DNA of 64,000 bases, taken from NCBI RefSeq assembly GCF_044763875.1, contig NZ_JBIWGZ010000005.1:62001-126000 (forward strand). The letters run 5' to 3'. Each line of letters starts with the position of its first letter. The first letter of the stretch is position 1. Below the pieces are notes generated by a model. The model saw only the letters and a list, made by a program, of their open reading frames with translations. It was not told where the DNA came from and searched no databases. Positions 1 through 9,829 of this stretch are shown in pieces. The stretch comes from Rummeliibacillus sp044763875 (GTDB lineage Bacteria; Bacillota; Bacilli; Bacillales_A; Planococcaceae). A program made the position numbers and the translations under genes.

Positions 1-2601
1 AGGTGCTTTTTCTTTTACAGGTAATACAGGTTTAATTGTTTTAGGATCAATAGAATCTTTTTTAGCATCTTTATCCTGACCTTTTCCTGTATTTCCATTA
101 TTGCTGTTCGTATTGTTTTTATCTTTTTCTTTTGATACTTTGCCTGTTTGAGAAGCATTCGCTAATACTACGTCATCAATATACCATCCTTCTTTGACAA
201 CACTAGAATCTGAGAATGCATTGAAGCCAATATAGATTCGTTGACCTGCATAAGCAGATAGGTCAACTTCAGCATTTAGCCAACCATTGGATGCACCTGA
301 AACTGTATATAGTTGTGTCCAATCTACTCGGTTTGTCGATACAAAGACATTACCATAATCATAAGCTCTTCCAGAAGAAGCTTTTTCGAAGTTATACCAT
401 TGTTTAAATTGCAAGTAAGCGTGACCTGCTGGCAGATCGATTGGAGGCATCACCAATGTTGCATTCATATTACTCGCATAATTTCCTGCTAAGTTTGTTG
501 CATATACTTTTTCGCCAGATGCAGCTTTTCCTGGACCAGAAGTTGGTTTACCCCATTCCCAGCTGTTTTCATTACCAAAGGAATACCAGCCAATTGGTTG
601 TGATTCGAAGTTTTCAGAATATCCAACTGTAACGCCTGGTTTCACTTTTACAGTGTATTCATCACTCACAACCTCATTATTACCGAAATCATTGATCACC
701 CATTTGTATTTGAAGTCGCCAACTGGGATACGTGCACCAGGAACCGTTACACCAAACTCTCCTGATTTATAATCACCCGATTTGCGATTTGCTGTAATGC
801 TTTTCCATTCTCCATTTTCATCTTTGTATTTTAGTACAACAGATGAAACACTGATGTTATCTGATACTGAAGCTGTTAGATCTAAATCCATACCAGCATA
901 CGTTTCTTTTGGAGCTGTATGTTTTAGCACTGGTGCTTCGTTGTCATCGCCTTGTTTTGTCACTTGACCTTGAAGAGTTCCAAGACCTGAAGCGATAGAC
1001 GATACAGCTTGATAAGCATCCACTAATCCATAACCATAGCCATGATTTGGTGTTTGCGGATATTGTGAGTCTGTTAAAGGTGTTGCTGTATTGATAAGAA
1101 TTTGTTCCATCTCATTAACAGTTAAATTTGCATTCACTTGACGAAGAAGTGCTGCTACACCAGAAACTGCAGGCCCCGCCATGGATGTCCCATTCCATCC
1201 ACCTTCATAAGCACTCCCCGGTACTGATGAACGAATGTTGACACCAGGTGCAGAAATGTCAGGTTTAGTCTCATTGTATGGTGATGGGCCACGAAGAGAG
1301 AAACTCGCTACTTTATTGTTAATATCAATGGCGCCTGTTGCAAAGCTTTCAGGATAATTTGCTGGTGCTGCAACAGATCCCGCACCACCTGGATTTGTTA
1401 ATGTTGTGTTCCCTGCTGAAAACTCTGGGAAAATTTCAGCTGCACGCCAGTTTCGAACGACATCACGGTACCATTCGTCAAGTCCTGGACCGCCTCCCCA
1501 TGAATTGTTGACAATATCAGGTGCCATATCTACTCGTGCGTTACCGTTTGAATCTGTTGGTGCTAGAATCCATTGAGCTGCTTCTAAAAGGTCAGCATCT
1601 GTTCCACCGTTTGAGGTAAATGCTTTAACAGAAATGAATTTTGCACCAGGAGCAACACCAATTTGGTTAGATCCATTTGCTTCGCTCCCAACCATCGTTC
1701 CTGTTACATGTGTTCCATGCCCAATATCATCATATGGTGTAGCTCGTCCTGCTGATGTTGCATCATACCAGTTGAAATCATTCGATACTTGTCCAGTCGA
1801 TGCATTATAGCCACGATATTTTGCCTTTAATGCTGGGTGATCCCATTGAACACCTGTATCAATACTTGCGACAACGGTTCCAGTTCCATCAATCCCCATA
1901 CCCCAAACTTCTGGAGCTTTCACTCTTTCAACATTCCATTCGATACTTGAAGTTTTGGCCTTTTCCTCAACTGCATTTTTTGCTTTGCTATCCGTAGCAG
2001 ATGGAGCTTTAGGTTCAACAACCGTTTTTATTTTTGATTCATCTACAGTACTTGTCTTTGTCGTATAGAGTTGACGGGTTTCATTAGGCAAAACTTTTTC
2101 TACTTCATCAAAGGTTGCAACCTTTTCAGCCACTTCTTTAGTAGCTGTAACGGCCATTCCATTTACGATAAAGTATGATTCAATGTCTTTTGCATTGCCT
2201 TCATCCTCTTCTTTTTCGAGGTATTGTTTTACGGATTCCTGTGATTCAAGAGATGTTACCTTTAAATCTGATACCACTGCAGAGCGCTGAACAAATTTCG
2301 TTTGCTGTGCAGATAACTTGTCCTTCTCTGCACTTTTTCTAGCTTCTGCTGCGACTTTATTTGCAGATGCCTTTTCTTTGAATTTGATTAAGAAAGTTAA
2401 TTTTTCGTCATTTTTAAAATCTTCAAGTAGACTACTACTCACTTTGTCCTTCACAACAATTGCATTTTGGCTAGAATCTCTGAAAGATTGGTGGAGATCA
2501 TTTGCTTTTGCTCCTGCGATATTCGGAGAAATCAGTGAAATCGCCATAAGTGCAGATGTCGCAATACTAAATGCTTTGACAGAGCCTTCTTTCTTTCTCA
2601 T
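1..2601 (-). CDS. Secreted subtilisin-family (S8) serine protease, bacillopeptidase F/Vpr-like, C-terminus cut by window edge
   Basis: The reading frame is open from an ATG at 2601 to base 1, giving the first 867 residues. It starts with a basic stretch and a hydrophobic Sec signal peptide (about residues 1-33, ending near AGAKA). A propeptide of the inhibitor I9 kind follows (about 50-190). The catalytic domain shows the Asp motif SIDTGVQWDH (D248), the His motif GHGTHVTGT (H295) and the Ser motif GTSMAGPAVSG (S473). After about residue 560 comes an Ig-like segment, then a beta-rich MAM/immune-inhibitor-A-like module (about 660-800). The last visible part is a Lys/Asn/Asp/Gly-rich linker. 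The size and module order resemble bacillopeptidase F of Bacillus. It probably degrades extracellular protein. The missing end may hold a surface-anchoring or further binding module. A Shine-Dalgarno-like GGGAGGAATG lies just upstream. Confidence 0.9.
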   Translation of the reverse strand, partial: MRKKEGSVKAFSIATSALMAISLISPNIAGAKANDLHQSFRDSSQNAIVVKDKVSSSLLEDFKNDEKLTFLIKFKEKASANKVAAEARKSAEKDKLSAQQTKFVQRSAVVSDLKVTSLESQESVKQYLEKEEDEGNAKDIESYFIVNGMAVTATKEVAEKVATFDEVEKVLPNETRQLYTTKTSTVDESKIKTVVEPKAPSATDSKAKNAVEEKAKTSSIEWNVERVKAPEVWGMGIDGTGTVVASIDTGVQWDHPALKAKYRGYNASTGQVSNDFNWYDATSAGRATPYDDIGHGTHVTGTMVGSEANGSNQIGVAPGAKFISVKAFTSNGGTDADLLEAAQWILAPTDSNGNARVDMAPDIVNNSWGGGPGLDEWYRDVVRNWRAAEIFPEFSAGNTTLTNPGGAGSVAAPANYPESFATGAIDINNKVASFSLRGPSPYNETKPDISAPGVNIRSSVPGSAYEGGWNGTSMAGPAVSGVAALLRQVNANLTVNEMEQILINTATPLTDSQYPQTPNHGYGYGLVDAYQAVSSIASGLGTLQGQVTKQGDDNEAPVLKHTAPKETYAGMDLDLTASVSDNISVSSVVLKYKDENGEWKSITANRKSGDYKSGEFGVTVPGARIPVGDFKYKWVINDFGNNEVVSDEYTVKVKPGVTVGYSENFESQPIGWYSFGNENSWEWGKPTSGPGKAASGEKVYATNLAGNYASNMNATLVMPPIDLPAGHAYLQFKQWYNFEKASSGRAYDYGNVFVSTNRVDWTQLYTVSGASNGWLNAEVDLSAYAGQRIYIGFNAFSDSSVVKEGWYIDDVVLANASQTGKVSKEKDKNNTNSNNGNTGKGQDKDAKKDSIDPKTIKPVLPVKEKAP

Positions 2602-3598
2602 TTACATTCCTCCCTCTTCATTTTTTAGATGTTACTACTTTGCTTGCAGCTAGCAATTTTTAGATAAACTAAATAAGTCCAAAGAAAAACACCTTTCCCC
2701 CTTTCCCAAAATGACATTTGGCAACAGAATCAAAAGTGCTAAAGAAAATCTCTAGTTGTAATAATTACTATAAATTAGCGAAATTGAAAATTTTGCTACA
2801 TTGTGTCGAAAATTTTTTGCTCTTTTCAAATTAATCGTTATTTCCTAATAATACCAAGGACTTTAGTATTTAAAAATGCATTATAAAATTTTTTGCAAAA
2901 TATATTAATATAGCCAGAACCCTTGATATTAGTAGGATTATGAGGAACATGAAAAATTAATGTTAAAATTGCCCTCTTTTCCATTTGTTAAAAAATGCAT
3001 ATTTACACCCATAAAATGAAAAAGGAGGTAATTTGTCTATTGAATTTATCTTTTGTGAATAAGGTCAATAGAACTAACATAGATTTCTCTTTTTCAAGTA
3101 AACAGATTGAATTAAAATTACCGCTCTTATTATCTAAACTTCATATTTATTAGGTTGAATGGAAAAATATCCTATGAATCCATAAGAAAAAAGGCAATGA
3201 CAACACTTCAGATGTGTATAGGTCAATTTGGATATTACTAATTTTCACATTAATAGGAATAATTATCTATTCATATATTTTCATGGGAATTCGTATCTAT
3301 TCAATTCCAAAAATACTCTAGTTCATTTTTGTTTTGAATTTGAATTTGAGACTGGGATTTTAGAGGTGTGGAGATTAGTTAAAGATAGTTCTTGGGCTTT
3401 GTTGCGAGAATTTGTTCGCTTGTTAAAGGGGGGGCGTTTTATGTTGGGGGAATAAAAAATAATAAGCCACTGATTGAGTAAAGGCTTAAAGGATGATTGT
3501 TAAGAAGCGTCCTATATATTAGCTAAATTTATGATCAAAAAGGTTTAGCTCTGCATATCTTTGGGTAAAGTTGAATATGAGATGATGGGAGGGTGGCG
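2602..3598. other. Long AT-rich intergenic region, no convincing gene
   Basis: About 1 kb of very AT-rich DNA upstream of the protease. It should contain the protease promoter, but I see no clear -35/-10 pair. A strong Shine-Dalgarno-like AAAGGAGGTAA (3021-3031) precedes a TTG-initiated 37-codon frame (3040-3153) that ends at TAG and resembles nothing I know; it may be a gene remnant. A plus-strand 75-codon frame at 3228-3455 lacks a ribosome binding site and looks random. Confidence 0.5.
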
Positions 3599-3715
3599 AT
3601 GAGAGGACTCTGGAAGCGAATAGGATTGGACTTTTTTGATGCAGTGATTTGGATTTATGGGAGTTGTATTGCATTAGTGCTGATCGTGTTGTTTGCGTTT
3701 TTCTGGGGTAATTAG
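3599..3715 (+). CDS. Small single-span membrane protein, 38 aa
   Basis: ATG is preceded by GGGAGGG about five bases upstream, a good ribosome binding site. The 38-residue product has a short basic, aromatic N-terminus (MRGLWKRIGLDFFD) and then one hydrophobic span of about 20 residues rich in Ile, Leu, Val and Phe, ending in FFWGN. This is the shape of small bacterial single-pass membrane proteins. I do not recognise a family and assign no function. It stands alone: the gap to the convergent gene at 3950 is about 230 bases. Confidence rests only on the ribosome binding site and the membrane-protein composition. Confidence 0.5.
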   Translation: MRGLWKRIGLDFFDAVIWIYGSCIALVLIVLFAFFWGN

Positions 3716-3900
3716 ACTCCTGATTATGAATACAATGGTATTAATGTGTATTTACTCATTCATCCTGTGTATTTAGTCATATTTTTTTATTTTTAGTGAT
3801 AAATTGCTTGGTACTGCGCATATTATTTTTATTGTCTTATATGGAATTTCTGAGAAGGTGTCATGATTGTTCTATATCGTTTTGGTTATGGATACACCGA

Positions 3901-3935
3901 AAGCACCTAATCATATTCGAGATGAGTAGGTGCTT
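3901..3935 (-). terminator. Hairpin downstream of the IDEAL-domain gene
   Basis: Nine-base inverted repeat AAGCACCTA / TAGGTGCTT with a 17-base loop, 15 bases after the stop of the gene at 3950. There is no clear U-run after it on either strand, so it could be a weak terminator or an mRNA end stabiliser. Confidence 0.45.
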
Positions 3936-3949
3936 CCTATAGGTATTGC

Positions 3950-4417
3950 TTATTCAACTTGTGGGTCCTCCGTAGGTTTCAACTCTTTTGCTAGTTTGTA
4001 GAATAAATCTTCGTCACGTGCAGCTAATGCGTGATCGATTAGGCGTAAGCGATTCCAATCTTCTAATTCTTCAATCAGTACATCGATTTCTGAAGGTGCA
4101 CTCAATAACTTTTCGCCTCGTTTCAATTCAAGTTCGTCTAGTATGAGTTCAAGATGATCATGAATATTTGAAACTAGGAGCAATTGATATAATGGTAGGC
4201 GGATAAAACGGCTGCCTTTTTGGAATACAAACACTTCAGATAAGTTTTCAATTTGTAATGATGATAGATTTATCACAATTTCTTTTCCTTCTACAGGGAT
4301 GAAATGGAATAGTTCTTCGTCCTTTATAATGGAGAAGTATTGATAGGCAAAAACCATTTTAAGTCGCCCACCATCTCGTTTCGTGTAGAATGGTTCCATT
4401 CTTTTCACTTCTAACAT
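3950..4417 (-). CDS. IDEAL-domain protein, 155 aa
   Basis: The C-terminal part (about residues 105-150) carries the IDEAL signature: IDVLIEELEDWNRLRLIDHALAA then RDEDLFYKLAKEL, matching the pattern I-D-x-A-L-x-x-x-D-x-x-x-F-x-x-L seen in small Firmicutes proteins such as YpiB. The N-terminal 100 residues form a beta-rich domain I do not recognise. The family's function is unknown; some members are linked to protein interactions in competence and sporulation regulators. The start ATG follows GAGGAGGGGGC at a good distance. It is divergent from ywqB, 229 bases away, and the intervening DNA is AT-rich and probably holds two promoters. Confidence 0.75.
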   Translation of the reverse strand: MLEVKRMEPFYTKRDGGRLKMVFAYQYFSIIKDEELFHFIPVEGKEIVINLSSLQIENLSEVFVFQKGSRFIRLPLYQLLLVSNIHDHLELILDELELKRGEKLLSAPSEIDVLIEELEDWNRLRLIDHALAARDEDLFYKLAKELKPTEDPQVE

Positions 4418-4646
4418 TAAAGCCCCCTCCTCTTTTTGAAGGAATATTCTGATTATTAATATAATATCACGAAATACCGTTTATTGACACAAAAATATTT
4501 GTCGCCTTTTCTGAACTCTTCCCCAATATTCATCAAATTAGCTCAATGTAAAAAGGCTTTCTAGCGAAATATTTCCTTTTACATTTACGGAAGGTATCAA
4601 AAAGTTTTATAATGAAAGGAAAGTTTTTTTTGCAGGAGCGAATGTT

Positions 4647-6218
4647 ATGAATACGAATATTTCTGATATCGCCAAAAGTTACGAAGATTTTATTCGTAAT
4701 CAAATGGCTCAAATTGGTTTAGATCTTCATGCTTCAAATCCTGAAGATGAAGAGTTGGTACGGCGTGCTGCATTTTTAGCTCGTCACAACTATGTGAAAA
4801 TTAGTGCTTATAGTGAAGAACGGAATGTCATTTCGTTTGTTGTACAAGATGCGACTCCTACGAATGTTACATTTCATATAAATGCTGGCAATCTTTCTTG
4901 TGATTGCCCAAAAGAACATTGGTGCCGTCATAAGCTGGCGGCTTTGTTTGTTCTATATCAATATATTGATTCTTTAGCTACATGGCTTGAAGGTTTTCGT
5001 TCGAAAAAGGCTACGCAGTTGAATTTGATGAAAGATGAGCGCTCACCAGAAGCATGGTTGCGTCTTGTGCAAAATGTCTATAAAACCAATTTATACAATC
5101 AACCTGTGTTAAATCCATATCTAGTTGAAAGCATTTTCGCAGATATGGAAAGACAAATTTTCCAACACACACCTCTTGAGCGTGAATGGCAAAGTTTGTA
5201 TAAACTATTTACTCATTTAGCGCTACTATCTCATACATGGAAGCATTTAAAGCCGACAACGGAATCTTATAAGACCTATTTCAATAATTTTATCGAACAT
5301 GAAGCCGAGAAAGTGAAAGAACATATTCGATTAACCTCTTCGAAATCACGTCTTTTTGCGACAGATCCTTTTTATGATACATTGCAAAAAATGGTTAATT
5401 ATTTTCTTTTGCACCAAAATGGATATTTTGAACAACGTTTATACATTTACACATTTTTCTGGGAATCAATGTTCAATGAAAAGTCTCGCCGTGAATCAGA
5501 ATTAGCTTCAATCAAAAATGATCGTCATATTGCTGATGATGTTAAAATTGCAAGCATTGAATCCATGTTTTTTATTATGCTGAAAAAATATGATGAACTT
5601 GAACAAGAGTTAGCTGATATCAATGACCCAGATATGTTAATTTGGATCGATTTGGCGCATTTTGCAGATCGAAACGAAGATGACAAAGCTCTTTCAATGA
5701 TTATCCGTGCAATGCTACCTTGTTTAGATTCTTTTATCAACACATGGCTATCCACTCGATATCGTTCAGCCTTTGTGAGCGCTTTCAATAAACTATGTTC
5801 GAAAATCGATCTTAATGACGAGGAAGCGGAAGTTTTATTTTCATCCTCCGGTATGTATGGCATGCAACCTTATTCACTGTTTTTAATAGAAAGAGGGCGT
5901 TATATGGAATGGACTGCCCTTCACCATCGCTTCCCTTCTTCACTCGCCTATTTAGAGCTTTGTGGATTAAAAAACGTATTAGAAGAAAAACCGGATGCCC
6001 TTTTACCGTTATATCATGCACTTGCTATGTCCGAACTCAATCAAAAATCACGACAGCATTATAAACAAGCTGTACGTGTTTGGAAAAAAATGAAGATGGC
6101 TGCTAAAAAGAGTGGGAAAAATGAATTTTGGAATAATTATGTCGATCAAACTCGGCAACAATATAAACGTCTTCGTGCATTACAAGAAGAAATTGAGAAA
6201 GGAAACTTGAAGCTATGA
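4647..6218 (+). CDS. ywqB: SWIM zinc-finger protein (YwqB-like)
   Basis: The 523-residue protein has a SWIM zinc-binding motif near residues 88-100, CDCPKEHWCRH followed by KLAALF, i.e. C-x-C-x5-C-x-H. The rest is alpha-helical and probably a repeat-like scaffold, with a Lys-rich C-terminus. SWIM proteins are often encoded next to Snf2 ATPases and are thought to assist DNA or protein recognition. Here the stop overlaps the start of the Snf2 gene by four bases (ATGA), implying translational coupling. The start is supported by AGGAG eight bases upstream; a TATAAT at 4608-4613 is a likely -10 box with a poor -35. The adjacency matches B. subtilis ywqB-ywqA. Confidence 0.88.
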   Translation: MNTNISDIAKSYEDFIRNQMAQIGLDLHASNPEDEELVRRAAFLARHNYVKISAYSEERNVISFVVQDATPTNVTFHINAGNLSCDCPKEHWCRHKLAALFVLYQYIDSLATWLEGFRSKKATQLNLMKDERSPEAWLRLVQNVYKTNLYNQPVLNPYLVESIFADMERQIFQHTPLEREWQSLYKLFTHLALLSHTWKHLKPTTESYKTYFNNFIEHEAEKVKEHIRLTSSKSRLFATDPFYDTLQKMVNYFLLHQNGYFEQRLYIYTFFWESMFNEKSRRESELASIKNDRHIADDVKIASIESMFFIMLKKYDELEQELADINDPDMLIWIDLAHFADRNEDDKALSMIIRAMLPCLDSFINTWLSTRYRSAFVSAFNKLCSKIDLNDEEAEVLFSSSGMYGMQPYSLFLIERGRYMEWTALHHRFPSSLAYLELCGLKNVLEEKPDALLPLYHALAMSELNQKSRQHYKQAVRVWKKMKMAAKKSGKNEFWNNYVDQTRQQYKRLRALQEEIEKGNLKL

Positions 6219-8989
6219 CAATCAATGCAAAAGTACCCGATACCTTTTTGAAGTCAATCCTACTTGATATCGAAACTGAAACGGGACAATCCTTTTCTTT
6301 GCAAGCGCATGAGCCAAATGGCGAACCCATGCTTGTGAATGAGTGGCTCTCATTTCTCTTCTTTCAATATGAGCCAGCTTTTTATGGTTTAACGGCAAAT
6401 CATTCGTCTCACCATATTTCCCTAACTCCACTTGAAATGGTCGAGTTGTTTTCAAAAGATCAAAAGCATCCATTTATTACTTATGTGGGAATAGATGAAA
6501 ATTCAAGCCATTGGCTAGAAGCTGCTTCAAATGCTTCTACATATTGGTATAGTGAAGATTTATGGAATGATATTACTGTTGGTAAAGATGCTTTTACGCT
6601 AGACTTACCAATCGATAATCAAACAGAAAAACTTTTGCAAATGGCATTAACACAAAAGTTAATTGAAGCAGGCTTAACAATTAGTGATCTTCCTTCATTA
6701 CTACCTTTCTTCCGCAATGGTGGATGGCCAATTAAATCAAAAACAGTAGATGATGAAATTTACGTTGGACTACGTCTTCGGGAACCAGCAGAAGATAGCG
6801 ATGAATGGATTCTTGAAACAGTAATCCGAAATAAGAAAAGCGTAAACTTTTGGGCTCCGCCTATGCGAAAACGTGCACTGCAAGTTGAACACGCATTACC
6901 AGATAAATGGAAGAATCATTCCACTGGTATTAAAAATTTACAACAACAAATGGTTGAATTATTGCATACACAAGATTATATGCAAAATATCGATTCAAAT
7001 AACTTCCTTTCAATGCATTTAAAAGATCCGGATGTACGTGAATTTTTGCGTGCAGATTTTGCGCGTTTGCAAGCGCTTGGCTTTGAAATTGTCCTTCCTG
7101 CATGGCTCAAGGATTTAAAAGATTCTCGCATAAAAGTTCGTGCTAGTGCAGGTACAGCATCAAATTATAAATCTGCAGCAGGTCTCCAAGAAATTTTGAC
7201 ATTCGACTGGAAGCTTTCTTTAAATGGACAAGATATTTCTATTGATGAATTCCAAAAAATGGTCAATGATAATCGTGAATTTATCCGTGCAGGTACGGAA
7301 TGGGTACGTGTAGATGCTGCATGGATGCAAGAAATTCGCAAATTAATGGATAAAGCAGAAAATGAAAATTGGACCGTTCGTGATTTATTATTCCAAGAGT
7401 TGCCGGAAGAACTAATTATCCCTGACGAAGAAGAGGATGGCGAAAATCGTGATGATCCATTCTTCCAATTTGAGATGCAAAAATCATTGCGTGATTATGT
7501 ACAAAAATTGGTCGATAAAAAAGGAATGCCCCCTGTACAAGTTTCTGATCGCTTACAAGCAACTTTGCGCCCTTATCAACAAGAGGGCTTTGAATGGCTT
7601 GTCTTTATGCGTGAACAAAACTTTGGAGCTTGTCTTGCCGACGATATGGGGCTTGGGAAAACAGTTCAGCTGATTTCTTATTTACTACATGTTTATGATC
7701 AAAAAACAGATGCACAACCAACTTTAATCATCTGCCCAACATCTGTACTTGGTAACTGGCAAAAAGAATTAGAACGTTTTGCCCCGTCTTTAAAAGTTTA
7801 TCTACACTATGGTTCTAATCGTTTAAAAGATTCAGCTTTTGATGCTTACATTGATAAGGAAAAACCTCAAGTTATGTTGTCTACTTATGGAACCATTACG
7901 CAAGATGTGGAAATGCTTGAAAATCGCAATTGGGCAAATATTACACTTGATGAAGCACAAAATATTAAAAACATGCATACGAAACAATCGAAAGCGATTC
8001 GTAAACTACATGGCGGGCATCATATTGCGTTAACCGGTACACCTGTAGAAAATCGTTTATCTGAGTTATGGGCAATTTTTGACTTTAGCTATAGAGGCTA
8101 TCTTGGTAGTTTCTCTCGTTTCCAAGAAGAATTTATCGCACCAATTGAACGTGATGAATCAGAAAATCATAAGAACCGTCTACGTAAGAAGATTCAACCT
8201 TTCTTATTGCGTCGTACGAAGCAAGATCCTGCGCTTATGCTCAATCTTCCCGATAAACTGGAGCAACGCGAATATTGCCCGCTTACAGAGGAACAAGCTG
8301 TTTTATATGAAAGCTTTATCCAAGAAACAATGCATAAACTAGAGACATTATCTGGCTTTGAGCGAAAAGGTCTGATTTTAAAAATGCTTAGTAAGTTAAA
8401 ACAACTATGTAATCACCCTGCCCTTTATTTGAAGGAACCATTTGAAAATGCTGAAGATATGTTAAGTCGTTCTGAAAAGCTAGATCGTATCGTGACACTT
8501 GCTGCTGATATTGCGAATAATCAGGAGCAATGCTTAATCTTCACTCAATATATTGGCATGGGGCATCTATTACAACACTGCCTATCTGAGCTATATGATA
8601 TTGATGTGCCATTTTTAACAGGTAGTATGCCAAAGCAACAGCGTGACTATTTCGTGGAGTCTTTCCAAAAAGGAGAGTTTCCGATTTTCATCCTGTCTTT
8701 AAAAGCAGGAGGTACTGGCCTGAATTTAACAGCAGCAAATCATGTTCTTCATGCTGATCGTTGGTGGAATCCAGCTGTAGAAAACCAAGCTACAGACCGT
8801 GCGTATCGAATTGGTCAAACACAATTTGTACATGTTCATAAGTTCATCACAACCGGTACCGTAGAAGAGAAAATTGATACATTACTTACTGAAAAACAAG
8901 CATTGTCTGAAGACCTAATACAATCTAGCCAATGGATCACTGAATTAAAAGACGAAGAAATTATGGATTTACTGTCATTTAGTTTTTAG
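6215..8989 (+). CDS. ywqA: Snf2/Rad54-family DNA-dependent ATPase (YwqA-like)
   Basis: 924 residues. The N-terminal half (about 1-400) matches the bacterial SNF2-associated domain. The ATPase core then shows motif I DDMGLGKTVQL, motif Ia ICPTSVLGNW, motif II DEAQNIKN, motif III LTGTPVENR, and in the second RecA lobe motif IV FTQYIGMG, motif V LKAGGTGLNL and motif VI QATDRAYRIGQ. All key residues are intact, so it should be an active dsDNA translocase. Members remodel protein-DNA or RNA-polymerase complexes; the precise role of YwqA is not established. It is translated from ATGA overlapping the SWIM gene, so the two products are probably made together and may form a complex. Confidence 0.93.
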   Translation: MTINAKVPDTFLKSILLDIETETGQSFSLQAHEPNGEPMLVNEWLSFLFFQYEPAFYGLTANHSSHHISLTPLEMVELFSKDQKHPFITYVGIDENSSHWLEAASNASTYWYSEDLWNDITVGKDAFTLDLPIDNQTEKLLQMALTQKLIEAGLTISDLPSLLPFFRNGGWPIKSKTVDDEIYVGLRLREPAEDSDEWILETVIRNKKSVNFWAPPMRKRALQVEHALPDKWKNHSTGIKNLQQQMVELLHTQDYMQNIDSNNFLSMHLKDPDVREFLRADFARLQALGFEIVLPAWLKDLKDSRIKVRASAGTASNYKSAAGLQEILTFDWKLSLNGQDISIDEFQKMVNDNREFIRAGTEWVRVDAAWMQEIRKLMDKAENENWTVRDLLFQELPEELIIPDEEEDGENRDDPFFQFEMQKSLRDYVQKLVDKKGMPPVQVSDRLQATLRPYQQEGFEWLVFMREQNFGACLADDMGLGKTVQLISYLLHVYDQKTDAQPTLIICPTSVLGNWQKELERFAPSLKVYLHYGSNRLKDSAFDAYIDKEKPQVMLSTYGTITQDVEMLENRNWANITLDEAQNIKNMHTKQSKAIRKLHGGHHIALTGTPVENRLSELWAIFDFSYRGYLGSFSRFQEEFIAPIERDESENHKNRLRKKIQPFLLRRTKQDPALMLNLPDKLEQREYCPLTEEQAVLYESFIQETMHKLETLSGFERKGLILKMLSKLKQLCNHPALYLKEPFENAEDMLSRSEKLDRIVTLAADIANNQEQCLIFTQYIGMGHLLQHCLSELYDIDVPFLTGSMPKQQRDYFVESFQKGEFPIFILSLKAGGTGLNLTAANHVLHADRWWNPAVENQATDRAYRIGQTQFVHVHKFITTGTVEEKIDTLLTEKQALSEDLIQSSQWITELKDEEIMDLLSFSF

Positions 8990-9063
8990 TATTTAAAGAT
9001 ATGGATCAGATATGTTGGTTTGATTTTACCTTTAATTTTTATAGTACAAATCTGCTATAACAT

Positions 9064-9171
9064 GAAGTGGAATCAGCTTCGCTTTCCGCGGGCGAACCGA
9101 CGAGCCTCCTCGCTACGCTGTGGGGTCTCTCTGGCTCGCTTTCCCGCAGGAGTCTTCGCTGACTCCACTTC
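9064..9171. repeat. GC-rich palindromic repeat, copy 1
   Basis: A 108-bp block of clearly higher GC content than its surroundings. The ends GAAGTGGAATCAGC and GCTGACTCCACTTC are complementary apart from one position. The interior has the conserved segments CTTTCCGCGGGCGAA, GAGCCTCCTCGCT, GGGGTCTC and TTCCCGCAGGAGTC. Further copies lie at 30093-30203, 30545-30608 and, decayed, at 14583-14721. Such blocks occur widely in Bacillaceae/Planococcaceae intergenic DNA; no coding function is visible. Confidence 0.85.
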
Positions 9172-9829
9172 AACAAAAATTGTATCACTAAATTTTATTA
9201 TTAATTTTTATGCATTTCGACTTTTTCAGGGACTGTCCAAAAGTAACTAAATAACTCACTATTGAACTGCCTTCTTACTTGAATTGAAAAATAATCTACT
9301 ATTTTTCTGCTAAGCACCCCTGCTAAACGTGAAGACGGGGGTGCTAATTTAATCTCTTCAACTATTTTTAAGGACTTATAAGGAAACTCTTTATCTATTT
9401 TTTTATTCTGTGAGCGCCACTATATAATGGACGCCTATATGTACAGATAAAGCCATGCTACGATGACTTCATCCGCTGTCTTCCCCATTGACATTTTTAA
9501 AAACGCTCTTCAAACTTCGTATAGAAATTCCCCACAAATTTCTATTCTCTTTTACAATTTAACAACCTTAACTATTTAATTGTTTTCTTCGTTATGTATG
9601 CTGTACACAACGAATCATATTTATACAGCTATTTTGAATTGTTCCAATGGATGATCGTTTGGTTGATTTTATTTGGATCAATTCATCAAACCTATTGGTG
9701 CGGTCTTTCCAATAGGACTGCTGTTATCAACTAAGTCTCGGCCTAATTGCGTCAGGATTTTGAATTAATTACCCCCAAAATCTGTAACAAAAACCTGAGA
9801 CTTTAACTTCTTTCAACTGCTGAAAGAAA
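9172..9829. other. Intergenic region with one hairpin, no gene
   Basis: No supported gene. A hairpin AGCACCCC / GGGGTGCT (9313-9345, 17-base loop) looks like a terminator, but no adjacent gene fits well. Near the ssb stop, TTCTTTCA-N5-TGAAAGAA on the minus strand (about 9808-9829) forms a second hairpin. The segment 9736-9753 (TCTCGGCCTAATTGCGTC) recurs at 13336-13353 with one change. Confidence 0.4.

Noticed and set aside
9020..9250. 76-codon frame across repeat copy 1
   Set aside because: Runs through the GC-rich palindromic repeat; no ribosome binding site. The equivalent frame at 30042-30224 (copy 2) encodes a different peptide.
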